Source: Micromonospora sp. RP3T (lineage in GTDB: Bacteria > Actinomycetota > Actinomycetes > Mycobacteriales > Micromonosporaceae). Taken from it: a stretch of 64,000 nt of DNA. The notes under the pieces are model-generated. The model had not been told where the DNA came from. It was given only the letters and a program-made list of their open reading frames with translations, and searched no databases. A program made the translations under genes and the position numbers. Shown in pieces: positions 1 to 8,541 of this stretch; within the stretch, counting starts at the first letter, position 1; every line of letters begins with the position of its first letter. The DNA lies in the NCBI RefSeq assembly GCF_003027925.1, contig NZ_PYPS01000038.1:1-64000 (forward strand). The letters run 5' to 3'.

Positions 1-607
1 CCGGCGCGCCGTGGCCGCCGTGCGCGCCACCGGCCGCGCCGGCGTCGCCGCCGTGCGGGGCGGCGCCCGACAGCGGCGGCAGCAACGCGACAGTCGGCGC
101 CGGGTGCGCGCCACCGGCCGGGTCCGCCCAGCGGACCACAGTGCCGTCGGCGTACGTCTGCACCACGGTGAAGGTCAGCCGGTCGGTGGCCGGCATCGGG
201 CCCATGCCCAGTGGCAGCCGGACCGCCCCGGCGCCACCGCCGGGCACCCGCAGCCAGGTCACCGCGTGCGTCACCTGGTTCAGCTCGGCGGCGTGGATGC
301 CGGCCACCGGCTGGTCCAGGGTGCGGGTGGTGATGGTCGGCGCCCAGTCCGGCACGGACAACGGGTAGACCTCGCCGATCGGCGCGTCCGCCGGCATGGT
401 CAGCTCGATCTTGCTGGTCCGGGTGCCGGGGCGGTCGGCGGGCACCACCACCGACAGCTCGATCGCGTCGCCCTGGCGCACCTCGCCGGGAGAGGTCGTG
501 ACGGTCACGCCGGCGGCGGCGGCGGCCGGGCCCGGCCAGCTCACCGCTCCGGTCAGCGCGGCGGCCAGCAGCGACGCCGCCCACCGGCCCTGACGGGTCA
601 TCCTCAT
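1..607 (-). CDS. YcnI-like DUF1775 secreted protein, C-terminus cut by window edge
   Basis: About 202 codons are visible; the 3' end lies outside the window. The N-terminus is a signal peptide (MRMTRQGRWAASLLAAA) followed by an Ala-rich cleavage region and a beta-rich domain with the DUF1775 signatures VTWLRVP, LPLGMGPMP and FTVVQTYADGTVVRW. The visible C-terminal part becomes His/Gly/Ala-rich, which suggests a linker before a membrane anchor. The family is linked to copper handling in Gram-positives. The His that starts the mature form of well-studied members (HVTV) is replaced here by GVTV. An alternative in-frame ATG lies 12 nt upstream at 619. Confidence 0.85.
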   Translation of the reverse strand, partial: MRMTRQGRWAASLLAAALTGAVSWPGPAAAAAGVTVTTSPGEVRQGDAIELSVVVPADRPGTRTSKIELTMPADAPIGEVYPLSVPDWAPTITTRTLDQPVAGIHAAELNQVTHAVTWLRVPGGGAGAVRLPLGMGPMPATDRLTFTVVQTYADGTVVRWADPAGGAHPAPTVALLPPLSGAAPHGGDAGAAGGAHGGHGAP

Positions 608-807
608 GGTCGTCCCCATCCTCGTCGACTGGGGCCGGTTCCGGCTCCGGCCCCACCCGGTAGTTCGGCCGGGACGGCGGAAAGGTTCAACGCGGCGCGG
701 AACTCGTGACCGGCGGGCCGGCGTCGGCGACGGCGTGGTCCGGGTGACCGATAGCATCGCAGGGGCCGGTCCCCGGCAGATCCGTACCGTCGACGACAGG
801 AGTCACC

Positions 808-2817
808 GTGTCCGCACCCCGTACCCCCGCCGTGGCCGACCCCGTCGTCGTCGCCGCCGGGACCACGGCGGCCGACGCGGTGGCCGCGGCCGGCCTGCCC
901 ACGACCGGGCCCAAGGCCGTCGTGGTGGTCCGCGACCCGCGCGGTCAGCTCCGCGACCTGGACTGGGTGCCGGCCGAGGAGACCACTGTCGAGCCGGTGG
1001 CGCTGAACAGCCCGGCCGGTCTGGAGGTGCTGCGGCACTCCACCGCGCACGTGCTCGCCCAGGCCGTGCAGGACGTCTTCCCGGAGGCGAAGCTCGGCAT
1101 CGGCCCGCCGATCGAGAACGGCTTCTACTACGACTTCGGCGTCGACAAGCCGTTCCAGCCGGACGACCTGGCGAAGCTCGAGAAGCGGATGCAGGAGATC
1201 GTCAAGTCCGGCCAGCGGTTCCGCCGGCGGCGCTTCGCCAGCCTGGACGAGGCCCGGGCCGAGTTGGCCGCCGAGCCGTTCAAGCTGGAGCTGATCGAGG
1301 TCAAGGGCGAAGGGCTGGACTCCTCCGAGGTGATGGAGGTGGGCGGCGGCGAACTGACCATCTACGACAACCTCGCCGCGAACGAGGAGAAGGTCTGCTG
1401 GTCGGACCTGTGCCGGGGCCCGCACCTGCCGAACACCCGGCTGATCGGCGCGTTCAAGCTGATGCGCTCCGCCGCCGCCTACTGGCGGGGCTCCGAGAAG
1501 AACCCGCAGCTCCAGCGCGTCTACGGCACCGCGTGGCCGACCCGGGACGAGCTGAAGGCGTACCTGAAGCTGTTGGAGGAGGCCGCCCGGCGCGACCACC
1601 GCAAGCTCGGCGCGGACCTCGACCTGTTCAGCTTCCCCGACGAGATCGGCTCCGGCCTGCCGGTCTTCCACCCCAAGGGTGGCGTGCTCAAGCGGGTGAT
1701 GGAGGACTACGTCCGCACCCGCCACATCGAGGAGGGCTTCCAGTACGTCGGGACGCCGCACATCTCCAAGGAAGGTCTCTTCCACACCTCGGGACACCTG
1801 CCCTACTACAAGGACACGATGTTCCCGCCGATGGAGATGGAGGGCAGCGACTACTACCTCAAGGCGATGAACTGCCCGATGCACAACCTGATCTACCGGT
1901 CGCGCGGGCGGTCCTACCGGCAGCTCCCGATCCGGCTGTTCGAGTTCGGATCGGTCTACCGGTACGAGAAGTCGGGCGTCATCCACGGGCTGACCCGGGT
2001 GCGCGGCTTCACCCAGGACGACTCGCACTCCTACTGCACCCGCGAGCAGGCGCCGGCGGAGATCAAGCACCTGCTGGGCTTCGTGCTCAGCCTGCTGCGT
2101 GACTTCGGCATCGACGACTTCTACCTGGAGCTGTCCACCCGCGACGACACCCGGCCGGACAAGTTCGTCGGCACCGACTCCGACTGGGCCACGGCCACCG
2201 CCGTGCTGGAGGAGTGCGCCCGGGAGACCGGCCTGGACCTGGTGCCCGACCCGGGCGGCGCGGCGTTCTACGGCCCGAAGATCTCCGTGCAGGCCAAGGA
2301 CGCCATCGGCCGGACCTGGCAGATGTCGACGATCCAGTACGACTTCAACCAGCCGAAGGGCTTCGGGCTGGAGTACCAGGCCGCCGACGGCACCCGGCAG
2401 CAGCCGGTGATGATCCACTGCGCGAAGTTCGGCTCGATCGAGCGGTTCATCGGCGTGCTCACCGAGCACTACGCGGGCGCGTTCCCGGCCTGGCTCGCGC
2501 CGGTGCAGGTGGTCGGCATCCCGATCCGCGACGACCACGGCGACTACCTGGAGGAGTTCGCGGCGACGCTGCGCCGGCACGGGATCCGGGCCGAGGTCGA
2601 CCTGGGCGACGACCGGATGCAGAAGAAGATCCGCAACGCGCAGCAGCAGAAGATCCCGTTCATGGTGATCGCCGGCGACGACGACGTGGCCGCCGGCACC
2701 GTCTCGTTCCGCTACCGGGACGGCTCGCAGCGTAACGGGGTGCCGTTGGCCGAGGCGGTGGCGCACGTCCGCGAGGTTGCGGAGTCCCGCACGAACAGCG
2801 GCCCCAGCGCCGCCTGA
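808..2817 (+). CDS. thrS: Threonyl-tRNA synthetase
   Basis: Class II synthetase of 669 aa charging tRNA-Thr in the cytoplasm. An N-terminal TGS-like domain (about residues 1-65) is followed by the editing domain with the HSTAH motif (77-81). The catalytic core carries the zinc-ligand cysteine in MNCPMHN (C356), motif 2 around RVRGFTQDDSH, and the anticodon-binding domain at the C-terminus. Full length for the family. The GTG start is chosen because AGGAG (798-802) sits 5 nt upstream and no better start follows. It opens the thrS-to-hisS backbone of this window; the HIT gene follows after 50 nt. Confidence 0.98.
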   Translation: MSAPRTPAVADPVVVAAGTTAADAVAAAGLPTTGPKAVVVVRDPRGQLRDLDWVPAEETTVEPVALNSPAGLEVLRHSTAHVLAQAVQDVFPEAKLGIGPPIENGFYYDFGVDKPFQPDDLAKLEKRMQEIVKSGQRFRRRRFASLDEARAELAAEPFKLELIEVKGEGLDSSEVMEVGGGELTIYDNLAANEEKVCWSDLCRGPHLPNTRLIGAFKLMRSAAAYWRGSEKNPQLQRVYGTAWPTRDELKAYLKLLEEAARRDHRKLGADLDLFSFPDEIGSGLPVFHPKGGVLKRVMEDYVRTRHIEEGFQYVGTPHISKEGLFHTSGHLPYYKDTMFPPMEMEGSDYYLKAMNCPMHNLIYRSRGRSYRQLPIRLFEFGSVYRYEKSGVIHGLTRVRGFTQDDSHSYCTREQAPAEIKHLLGFVLSLLRDFGIDDFYLELSTRDDTRPDKFVGTDSDWATATAVLEECARETGLDLVPDPGGAAFYGPKISVQAKDAIGRTWQMSTIQYDFNQPKGFGLEYQAADGTRQQPVMIHCAKFGSIERFIGVLTEHYAGAFPAWLAPVQVVGIPIRDDHGDYLEEFAATLRRHGIRAEVDLGDDRMQKKIRNAQQQKIPFMVIAGDDDVAAGTVSFRYRDGSQRNGVPLAEAVAHVREVAESRTNSGPSAA

Positions 2818-2854
2818 GCGGCGGCGCGGTTCAGCGGAGGCGGGGCGCGGATCG

Positions 2855-2867
2855 TAGGATCGCCGGT
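2855..2867 (+). promoter_or_regulatory. Leaderless -10 box of the HIT gene
   Basis: TAGGAT at 2855-2860 is followed by 7 nt and then the GTG start at 2868. No ribosome-binding site lies between, which fits a leaderless transcript. Confidence 0.5.
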
Positions 2868-3413
2868 GTGACAGGGGTGGAGCGGCACACGGACAGTGGC
2901 CTGGCGGACGGGCTGGACCGGCTCTGGACGCCGCACCGGATGACCTACATCTCCGGTGACGACCGGCCCGAGGGCGGGTACGAGAAGCCGACCGGCTGCC
3001 CGTTCTGCCTGGCTCCGGGCCGGCCGCCGGAGGAGAGCCTGGTGGTCGCCCGGGGCGAGCACGTCTTCGCGGTGCTCAACCTCTATCCCTACAATCCGGG
3101 CCACCTGCTGATCTGCCCCTACCGGCACGTGGCCGACTACACCGAGCTGGACGCGCCGGAGACGACCGAGCTGGCCGCGTTCACCAAGGACGCCATGCGG
3201 GTGGTCCGGCGCACCTCCAGCGCGCACGGGTTCAACCTCGGCATGAACCAGGGCGGCGTGGCCGGTGCGGGCATCGCCGCGCACCTGCACCAGCACGTGG
3301 TGCCGCGCTGGGGCGGCGACGCCAACTTCATGCCGGTCATCGGCCGTACCAAGGTGCTGCCGCAGTTGCTCGCCGACACCCGCGACCTGCTCGCCGAGGC
3401 GTGGCCCGCCTGA
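2868..3413 (+). CDS. HIT-domain nucleotide phosphorylase/hydrolase (Ap4A phosphorylase-like)
   Basis: A 181-aa histidine-triad protein. The catalytic triad H139-L-H141-Q-H143 is intact in the sequence HLHQHVVPRW, preceded by a typical NLYPYNPGHLLICPYRHV core. In M. tuberculosis the gene following thrS encodes an Ap4A phosphorylase of this family, so the same role is inferred: breakdown of diadenosine polyphosphates. The exact substrate cannot be read from the sequence. The GTG start is 7 nt after a TAGGAT -10 box, so translation is probably leaderless. Confidence 0.93.
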   Translation: MTGVERHTDSGLADGLDRLWTPHRMTYISGDDRPEGGYEKPTGCPFCLAPGRPPEESLVVARGEHVFAVLNLYPYNPGHLLICPYRHVADYTELDAPETTELAAFTKDAMRVVRRTSSAHGFNLGMNQGGVAGAGIAAHLHQHVVPRWGGDANFMPVIGRTKVLPQLLADTRDLLAEAWPA

Positions 3414-3444
3414 CCCGGCGCAATCGGCCCCGCGCCGGCCCGAC

Positions 3445-3981
3445 TCAGCGCAGCCGGCCCCGCACCCGGGCGAGTCGGCGGCGGGCCCCGCTGGCGGTCC
3501 GCTGGGCCGCCGCGGCCCGGTCGGCGGCGAGTTCCGCGCGGACCGCGAGCTGACGCAGCCGACGCTGCACCATCCGGTCGCCGTGCCGCGCGATCCACAG
3601 GCAGACCCCGGCCAACGGCAGCTCGACCAGCACCGCCAGCACCACCGACACCACCAGGTCCGGCCCGGGCGGCGTGGTCGTCACGTCGAACCAGGCGTCC
3701 ACCGCGAGCATGGTCGCGGTGGCGGCGGCCGCGAGCACCACCTGCCGGTTCCCCCGGTACGCGTGCCAGGCGGTCAGCCCGAGCAGCGCCACCAGGCCCA
3801 GGTCGAAGCCGACCCAGGCGGCCCGGTAGTGCACCGTGACCTGGTGCCGGGGCAGGGTGAACGCCAGGTAGCCGATCCAGGGCAGGGTGAGCACGGCCAG
3901 CGCCACGAACGTGGGCGCCACCCAGCGGGGCGCCGGGCGTACCCGCGCCGCCTCGTCGACCTGATCCACCGACGTCTCCAT
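3445..3981 (-). CDS. Four-helix membrane protein of unknown function
   Basis: 178 aa starting at ATG 3981, preceded by GGGAGG at 6 nt. Four hydrophobic stretches follow a short charged N-terminus: VAPTFVALAVLTLPWIGYL, GFDLGLVALLGLTAWHAY, VVLAAAATATMLAVDAWF and LVVSVVLAVLVELPLAGVCL. The last third is a basic, Arg/Ala-rich cytoplasmic helix that may form a coiled coil. No enzyme motif is seen. It is convergent with the HIT gene and divergent from the maltokinase-cap-like gene. I do not recognise a named family. Confidence 0.8.
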   Translation of the reverse strand: METSVDQVDEAARVRPAPRWVAPTFVALAVLTLPWIGYLAFTLPRHQVTVHYRAAWVGFDLGLVALLGLTAWHAYRGNRQVVLAAAATATMLAVDAWFDVTTTPPGPDLVVSVVLAVLVELPLAGVCLWIARHGDRMVQRRLRQLAVRAELAADRAAAAQRTASGARRRLARVRGRLR

Positions 3982-4050
3982 GCGCGCCTCCCGGCCCCGG
4001 TGGTGCCCGCGCCACCGGGCTCGGCAAACCCGACGGTCACCCCTCGACAG

Positions 4051-4063
4051 TACGATCTTGCGC
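4051..4063 (+). promoter_or_regulatory. Leaderless -10 box
   Basis: TACGAT (4051-4056) lies 7 nt before ATG 4064, with no Shine-Dalgarno in between. Confidence 0.5.
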
Positions 4064-4696
4064 ATGGCCCTGCTGCACCGCGCGGAACTGCGCCCCTCGA
4101 AGTTGGAGTTGCTCGCCGGGTGGCTGCCCGGCCGGCCCTGGTTCACCGGCGACACCGACGGGCCGGTGACCCGGGTGGCTGCCTACCGGTTCGACGATCC
4201 GGCCGGCGAGGTCGGCATGGAGACGCTGCTCGTGCGCGCCGGCGCCGGGCCGGTGCTCCAGGTGCCGCTGACCTACCGGGGTGCCCCGCTGCCCGGCGCG
4301 GAGCGGTTCCTGGTCGGCATCGTCGAGCACTCGGTGCTCGGCCGCCGCTGGGTGTACGACGCCTGCGGCGACCCGGTCTACCCGCTGGCGCTGGCCGCGG
4401 CGGTGCTCGCCGACGCGGGCCAGGCGGAGGAGCACTTCGAGGTCGACGGCGAGCGGGAGGTACGGGCCCCGAGCATGACCGTGGCGGGCAGCCGCACCGA
4501 CCGCGCGCTGCCGGCCGGCCCGGTCGACGAGGTGGTGGACGGCGATCCCACGGTGATCCGCGTCGACGGGGTGGAGTTGGCCCTGGTTCGCCGGCCCGTT
4601 CCGGCCGATGTCCCGGCCGACGTCCCGGCGGTGGGCCAACTCACCGGTGCGTGGCCGGGCCGGGACGCGCCGGTGCTGCTGGCCTACGCCCGCTGA
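4064..4696 (+). CDS. Maltokinase N-terminal-cap-like protein
   Basis: 210 aa. The N-terminus (HRAELRPSKLELLAGWLPGRPW) resembles the N-terminal cap of actinobacterial maltokinases, but no kinase domain follows, so this is a free-standing cap-type protein. Such proteins are often mis-annotated as glucan-branching proteins. No catalytic motif is visible and the function is unknown. Start ATG 4064 is 7 nt downstream of a TACGAT -10 element, indicating a leaderless mRNA. The gene is monocistronic; a 262-bp intergenic region with an inverted repeat follows. Confidence 0.85.
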   Translation: MALLHRAELRPSKLELLAGWLPGRPWFTGDTDGPVTRVAAYRFDDPAGEVGMETLLVRAGAGPVLQVPLTYRGAPLPGAERFLVGIVEHSVLGRRWVYDACGDPVYPLALAAAVLADAGQAEEHFEVDGEREVRAPSMTVAGSRTDRALPAGPVDEVVDGDPTVIRVDGVELALVRRPVPADVPADVPAVGQLTGAWPGRDAPVLLAYAR

Positions 4697-4822
4697 CGCC
4701 CGCCCGTTGCGGGCCCACGGTTCGCGGCCGGGCGCCGAGTGCCGGCGTCCCGGCCCGCTTCGACGTGCGGTGCTCGACGATGTGGCGCTCGACGAACGAT
4801 TGCTCCGGAGCGATATGACGAG

Positions 4823-4840
4823 GAGTCATGATTATGACTC
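4823..4840. promoter_or_regulatory. Inverted repeat upstream of the aldo/keto reductase
   Basis: GAGTCAT-gatt-ATGACTC, a perfect 7-bp inverted repeat with a 4-nt spacer in an AT-richer patch, about 120 nt before the aldo/keto reductase start. The rest of 4697-4958 shows no gene. Candidate operator; the binding protein is unknown. Confidence 0.45.
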
Positions 4841-4958
4841 TGTGGTATGTCGGTTACCCGGCGACACCTCCCCACTGACGTCACGGAGCGTGACGAGAAG
4901 CCGGTACGTCCGGTGACGAACGGGCCCGCGCGTGCCGGGAAGGTGACAGGATTCGGCG

Positions 4959-6017
4959 ATGGCAGTCAGCACGCGGCCGCTCGGCCGCAGCGGCATCGAG
5001 GTGAGCGCGCTCGGCATGGGGTGCTGGGCGATCGGCGGCCCGTGGGCCGAGGGCACCCGCCCGTTGGGCTGGGGCGCGGTCGACGACGACGAGTCGGTCC
5101 GGGCGGTCCGCCGTGCGCTCGACCTCGGGGTGACGCTCTTCGACACCGCCGACACGTACGGGGCCGGGCACGGCGAGCGGGTCCTCGGGCGGGCCCTCGC
5201 GGGCCGGCGCGACGAGGCGGTGATCGCCACCAAGTGGGGCTACACGTTCGACGAGCGCACCCGGCAGGCCACCGGCGAGAACGCCTCGCCACAGTATCTG
5301 CGCCGGGCGGTGGTCGACTCGCTGCGCCGGCTGGGCACCGACCGGATCGACCTCTATCAGCTCCACCTCGGCGACCTTCCGCTGCCCCGGGCCGAGGCGC
5401 TGATCGGCACGCTGGACGAGCTGGTCGCCGCCGGCCTGATCCGCGCGTACGGCTGGAGCACCGACCGGGCCGACCGGGCCGGCGCCTTCGCCCAGGTGGC
5501 CCACGGTGCCGCCGCCGTGCAGCACGCGCTGTCGGTGCTGCGGGACGCCCCCGCCATGCTGGCCGCCTGCGACAAGCACGACCTGGCCAGCCTGGCCCGG
5601 GGACCGCTCGGGATGGGGCTGCTCACCGGCAAGTACACGCCGGAGTCGACGCTGCCCCGCGACGACGTGCGCGGCCTCGGGCCGACCTGGCTGGAGTGGT
5701 TCCGCAGCGGCCGGCCCGCCCCGGAGTGGCTGCGCCGGGTGGCCGCGGTCCGGGACGCGCTCACCGCGGACGGCCGTACCCTGGCCCAGGGCGCGCTCGG
5801 CTGGATCTGGGCGCGCAGCGACCGGGCGGTGCCGATCCCCGGCGCCCGTACGGTCGCCCAGGTGGAGGAGAACGTCGCCGCGCTGGCCCGGGGCCCGCTC
5901 GCCCCGGACCACTTCGCCGAGGTCGAGCGCCAACTCGCGGCGGTCAGGTCGGCCGCCCGCCGCGACGCCGACCGCCCGCACTGGCCGATGCCCCCCGTCC
6001 CCACCGTCCGCCCCTGA
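4959..6017 (+). CDS. Aldo/keto reductase
   Basis: 352-aa NADPH-dependent oxidoreductase with a TIM barrel. The catalytic tetrad is visible: D62 and Y67 in FDTADTYGAG, K92 in ATKWGY and H136 in YQLHLGD. The C-terminal cofactor-binding segment AVPIPGARTVAQVEEN is typical of the family. The substrate cannot be predicted. ATG 4959 follows CAGGAT by 6 nt, so the mRNA may be leaderless. An inverted repeat upstream suggests regulation. The gene ends next to a long hairpin shared with the convergent EF-G2 gene. Confidence 0.95.
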   Translation: MAVSTRPLGRSGIEVSALGMGCWAIGGPWAEGTRPLGWGAVDDDESVRAVRRALDLGVTLFDTADTYGAGHGERVLGRALAGRRDEAVIATKWGYTFDERTRQATGENASPQYLRRAVVDSLRRLGTDRIDLYQLHLGDLPLPRAEALIGTLDELVAAGLIRAYGWSTDRADRAGAFAQVAHGAAAVQHALSVLRDAPAMLAACDKHDLASLARGPLGMGLLTGKYTPESTLPRDDVRGLGPTWLEWFRSGRPAPEWLRRVAAVRDALTADGRTLAQGALGWIWARSDRAVPIPGARTVAQVEENVAALARGPLAPDHFAEVERQLAAVRSAARRDADRPHWPMPPVPTVRP

Positions 6018-6143
6018 CCCACCTCCCCGCTGACCACCGCGCAGATTCACGGAAAGCGTGGCCATCCGACCCGGAATGGCCACGCTTTCCGTGAATCTGC
6101 GCCCCCGAAAGGGGGTGGGGTGGGGGTCAGGGGCGGGGGGTGG
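5991..6143. repeat. Composite intergenic element: C-rich tract, 27-bp hairpin, G-rich tract
   Basis: A perfect 27-bp inverted repeat (arms 6039-6065 and 6076-6102, 10-nt loop) contains the core TTCACGGAAAGCGTGGCCAT. It is flanked on the left by a C-rich run (5991-6028) and on the right by a G-rich run (6111-6143) that could pair to extend the stem. It sits between the convergent aldo/keto reductase and EF-G2 genes, so it is a likely bidirectional terminator. A second copy of the same core occurs at 42374-42415, and two elements of the same layout with another core occur at 28.3 and 62.3 kb. Confidence 0.8.
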
Positions 6144-8289
6144 ACTCCTTGACGGTCTGGTCGGCCAGGTGTGGGGGCATGGGGTCGTGGCGGGCGAACT
6201 CGCGGCGGAACGTGCCGGTGCCGGCGGTCATCGCGCGCAGCTCGACCGCGTACCGCAGCAGTTCGGTGGCGGGCACCTCGGCGCGCACCAGCGTCCGGCC
6301 CTCGGCGTCCGGGTCGGGCTCGGTGCCCAGCACCCGGCCGCGCCGGCCGGACAGGTCGCCCATGACCGCGCCGACCGAGGAGTCGGGCACCCGGACGACG
6401 ATCTCGTCGACCGGCTCCAGCAGCGTCGGCCGGCCCTTCTCGGCGGCGTCGCGCAGCGCCAGCGCGCCCGCGGTCTGGAACGCGGCGTCGGACGAGTCGA
6501 CGCTGTGCGCCTTGCCGTCGACCAGCGTCACCCGCAGGTCCACCACCGGGAAGCCGGCGACCAGACCGCGTTCCATCTGCGCCCGGACGCCCTTCTCCAC
6601 CGACGGGATGTAGTTGTGCGGGACCGCGCCGCCGACCACCCGGTCGACGAACTCGAAGCCGGCGCCCCGGGGCAGCGGCTCCACCTCGAGGTCGCAGACC
6701 GCGTACTGGCCGTGGCCGCCGGACTGCTTGACGTGCCGGCCGTGCCCCCGGGAGGCCGTGGTGAACGTCTCCCGCAGCGACACCCGGACCGGCTCGGTGT
6801 CCAGCTCGACGCCGCCGCCGCGCAGCCGGTCGAGCACCACGTCGGCGTGCGCCTCGCCCATGCACCAGAGCACCAGTTGGTGGGTCTCCGGGTTGCGCTC
6901 CAGACGCAGCGTCGGATCACCGGCGACCAGCCGGGACAGGTTGCGGGCCAGCGCGTCCTCGTCGGCCCGGCTGCGCGCCACGATCGCCACCGGCAGCAGC
7001 GGCTCGGGCATCTCCCAGGGCGCGATCAGCAGCGGATCGTCCTTGGCGGACATCGTGTCGCCGGTCTCCGCGCTGCCCGACTTGGTGATCGCGCAGAGAT
7101 CACCGGCGACGCACACCGGCACCTCGCGCAGCGTCGCGCCGAGCGGGCTGTAGACGTGCCCGACCCGCTCGTCGGCGTCGTGGTCCGGGTGGCCGCGTTC
7201 GGCCAGGCCGTGCCCGGACACGTGGACCACCTGGTCGGGGCGGAGCGTGCCGGAGAAGACCCGGACCAACGAGACGCGCCCGACGTGCCGGTCCACAGTC
7301 GTCTTGACCACCTCGGCGACCAGCGGGCCGTCCGGGTCGCAGGTCAGCGGCGGGCGGGGCGAGCCGTCCAGCCCGGTGACCGCCGGCAGGTCGTGCTCCA
7401 GCGGCGACGGGAACGCCGCGACCAGGCCGTCGAGCAGCGCGTCCAGGCCGACGCCGGTCTCCGCGCAGACCGGCACCACCGGATAGAAGTGGCCGCGGGC
7501 GACCGCCGTCTCCAGGTCGGCGATGAGCACCTCGCTGTCGATCTGCTCGCCGCCCAGGTAGCGGTCCATCAGGGTCTCGTCCTCGCTCTCCGCGATGATC
7601 CCCTCGATCAGCTCGTCGCGGGCCTCCTGGATGGCCGGCAGGTGCTCCGGGTCCGGCTCGCGTACCGCCGGCGGCAGCCCGCCGGAGTAGTCGAACACCC
7701 GGCGGGTGATCAGGCCCATCAGCCCGGCCACCGACTCGCCGTCGTCGCCCAGCATCGGCAGGTAGAGCGGGAGCACGTTGTCGCCGAAGACGCGCTGGCA
7801 GAGCGCCACCGCCTCGTCGAAGTCGGCACGCGGGTGGTCCAGCCGGGAGACCGCCACCGCGCGCGGCATGTCCACCGCGGCGCACTCCTCCCAGAGCGCG
7901 GCGGTGGCGGCGTCCATCCCGTCGACCGCGGAGACCACGAACAGCGCGGCGTCCGCGGCGCGCAGGCCGGCGCGCAGCTCGCCGACGAAGTCGCCGTAGC
8001 CGGGCGTGTCCAGCAGGTTGACCTTCACGTCGCGGTGGACCAGCGGGGCACAGGCCAGGCTCACCGAGCGTTGCTGGCGGACCGCCGCCGGGTCGTGGTC
8101 GCAGACCGTGGTGCCCTCGGTGACGGACCCGGCCCGGCTGATCGTGCCGTTGGCCGCGAGCAGCGCCTCGACCAGCGTGGTCTTACCCGCGCCGGAGTGC
8201 CCGACGAGCACCACGTTGCGAACCCTGCCGGGCTCGGTCACCACCGGCGCGCCGCCGGTGACACCCTTCTCGTGACTCTTCTGCGCCAT
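6127..8289 (-). CDS. fusA2: EF-G-like GTPase (EF-G2)
   Basis: 720 aa with full EF-G architecture: a GTPase domain with P-loop GHSGAGKT (30-37) and DTPGY (94-98), then translation-factor domains II to V. The usual NKxD guanine-specificity motif is degenerate: SRLD at 148-151. This matches the actinobacterial EF-G2 paralogue, whose role in translation is unclear and which does not replace the essential EF-G. It is monocistronic, convergent with the aldo/keto reductase, and divergent from pgsA across a 252-bp region in which I see no other gene. Confidence 0.94.
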   Translation of the reverse strand: MAQKSHEKGVTGGAPVVTEPGRVRNVVLVGHSGAGKTTLVEALLAANGTISRAGSVTEGTTVCDHDPAAVRQQRSVSLACAPLVHRDVKVNLLDTPGYGDFVGELRAGLRAADAALFVVSAVDGMDAATAALWEECAAVDMPRAVAVSRLDHPRADFDEAVALCQRVFGDNVLPLYLPMLGDDGESVAGLMGLITRRVFDYSGGLPPAVREPDPEHLPAIQEARDELIEGIIAESEDETLMDRYLGGEQIDSEVLIADLETAVARGHFYPVVPVCAETGVGLDALLDGLVAAFPSPLEHDLPAVTGLDGSPRPPLTCDPDGPLVAEVVKTTVDRHVGRVSLVRVFSGTLRPDQVVHVSGHGLAERGHPDHDADERVGHVYSPLGATLREVPVCVAGDLCAITKSGSAETGDTMSAKDDPLLIAPWEMPEPLLPVAIVARSRADEDALARNLSRLVAGDPTLRLERNPETHQLVLWCMGEAHADVVLDRLRGGGVELDTEPVRVSLRETFTTASRGHGRHVKQSGGHGQYAVCDLEVEPLPRGAGFEFVDRVVGGAVPHNYIPSVEKGVRAQMERGLVAGFPVVDLRVTLVDGKAHSVDSSDAAFQTAGALALRDAAEKGRPTLLEPVDEIVVRVPDSSVGAVMGDLSGRRGRVLGTEPDPDAEGRTLVRAEVPATELLRYAVELRAMTAGTGTFRREFARHDPMPPHLADQTVKESTPRP

Positions 8290-8541
8290 CGCGGCGCACC
8301 TCCCTCAACCGGTGGTGGTGGCGACCGCCGCGGGCGACGGGAGCGAAGCCCCGGGGTGGGCGCCGCGGCGATATCTTCCGGTGGACTCCTGCGGGACGGG
8401 AACGCCGACCGTGATCCGGTGAACTGGCTCACCTCCCACGCTCGATCTCACACCCGCGCCGGTGCCGGCACAAGGTCCGCCGGGCGGGTCGTCCGCCCGG
8501 CTGTGTCCCCGGTCCCGGCCGGCCGTTATCGTGGGACCGCC

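Noticed and set aside
604..2766. A 720-codon open frame antisense to thrS
   Set aside because: Its composition is Arg/Val/Asp/His-rich as expected for the complement of a GC-rich gene, it has no recognisable domain, and thrS is unambiguous. Similar long antisense frames over pimA (9129-11708) and dnaE (22370-26428) were rejected for the same reason.
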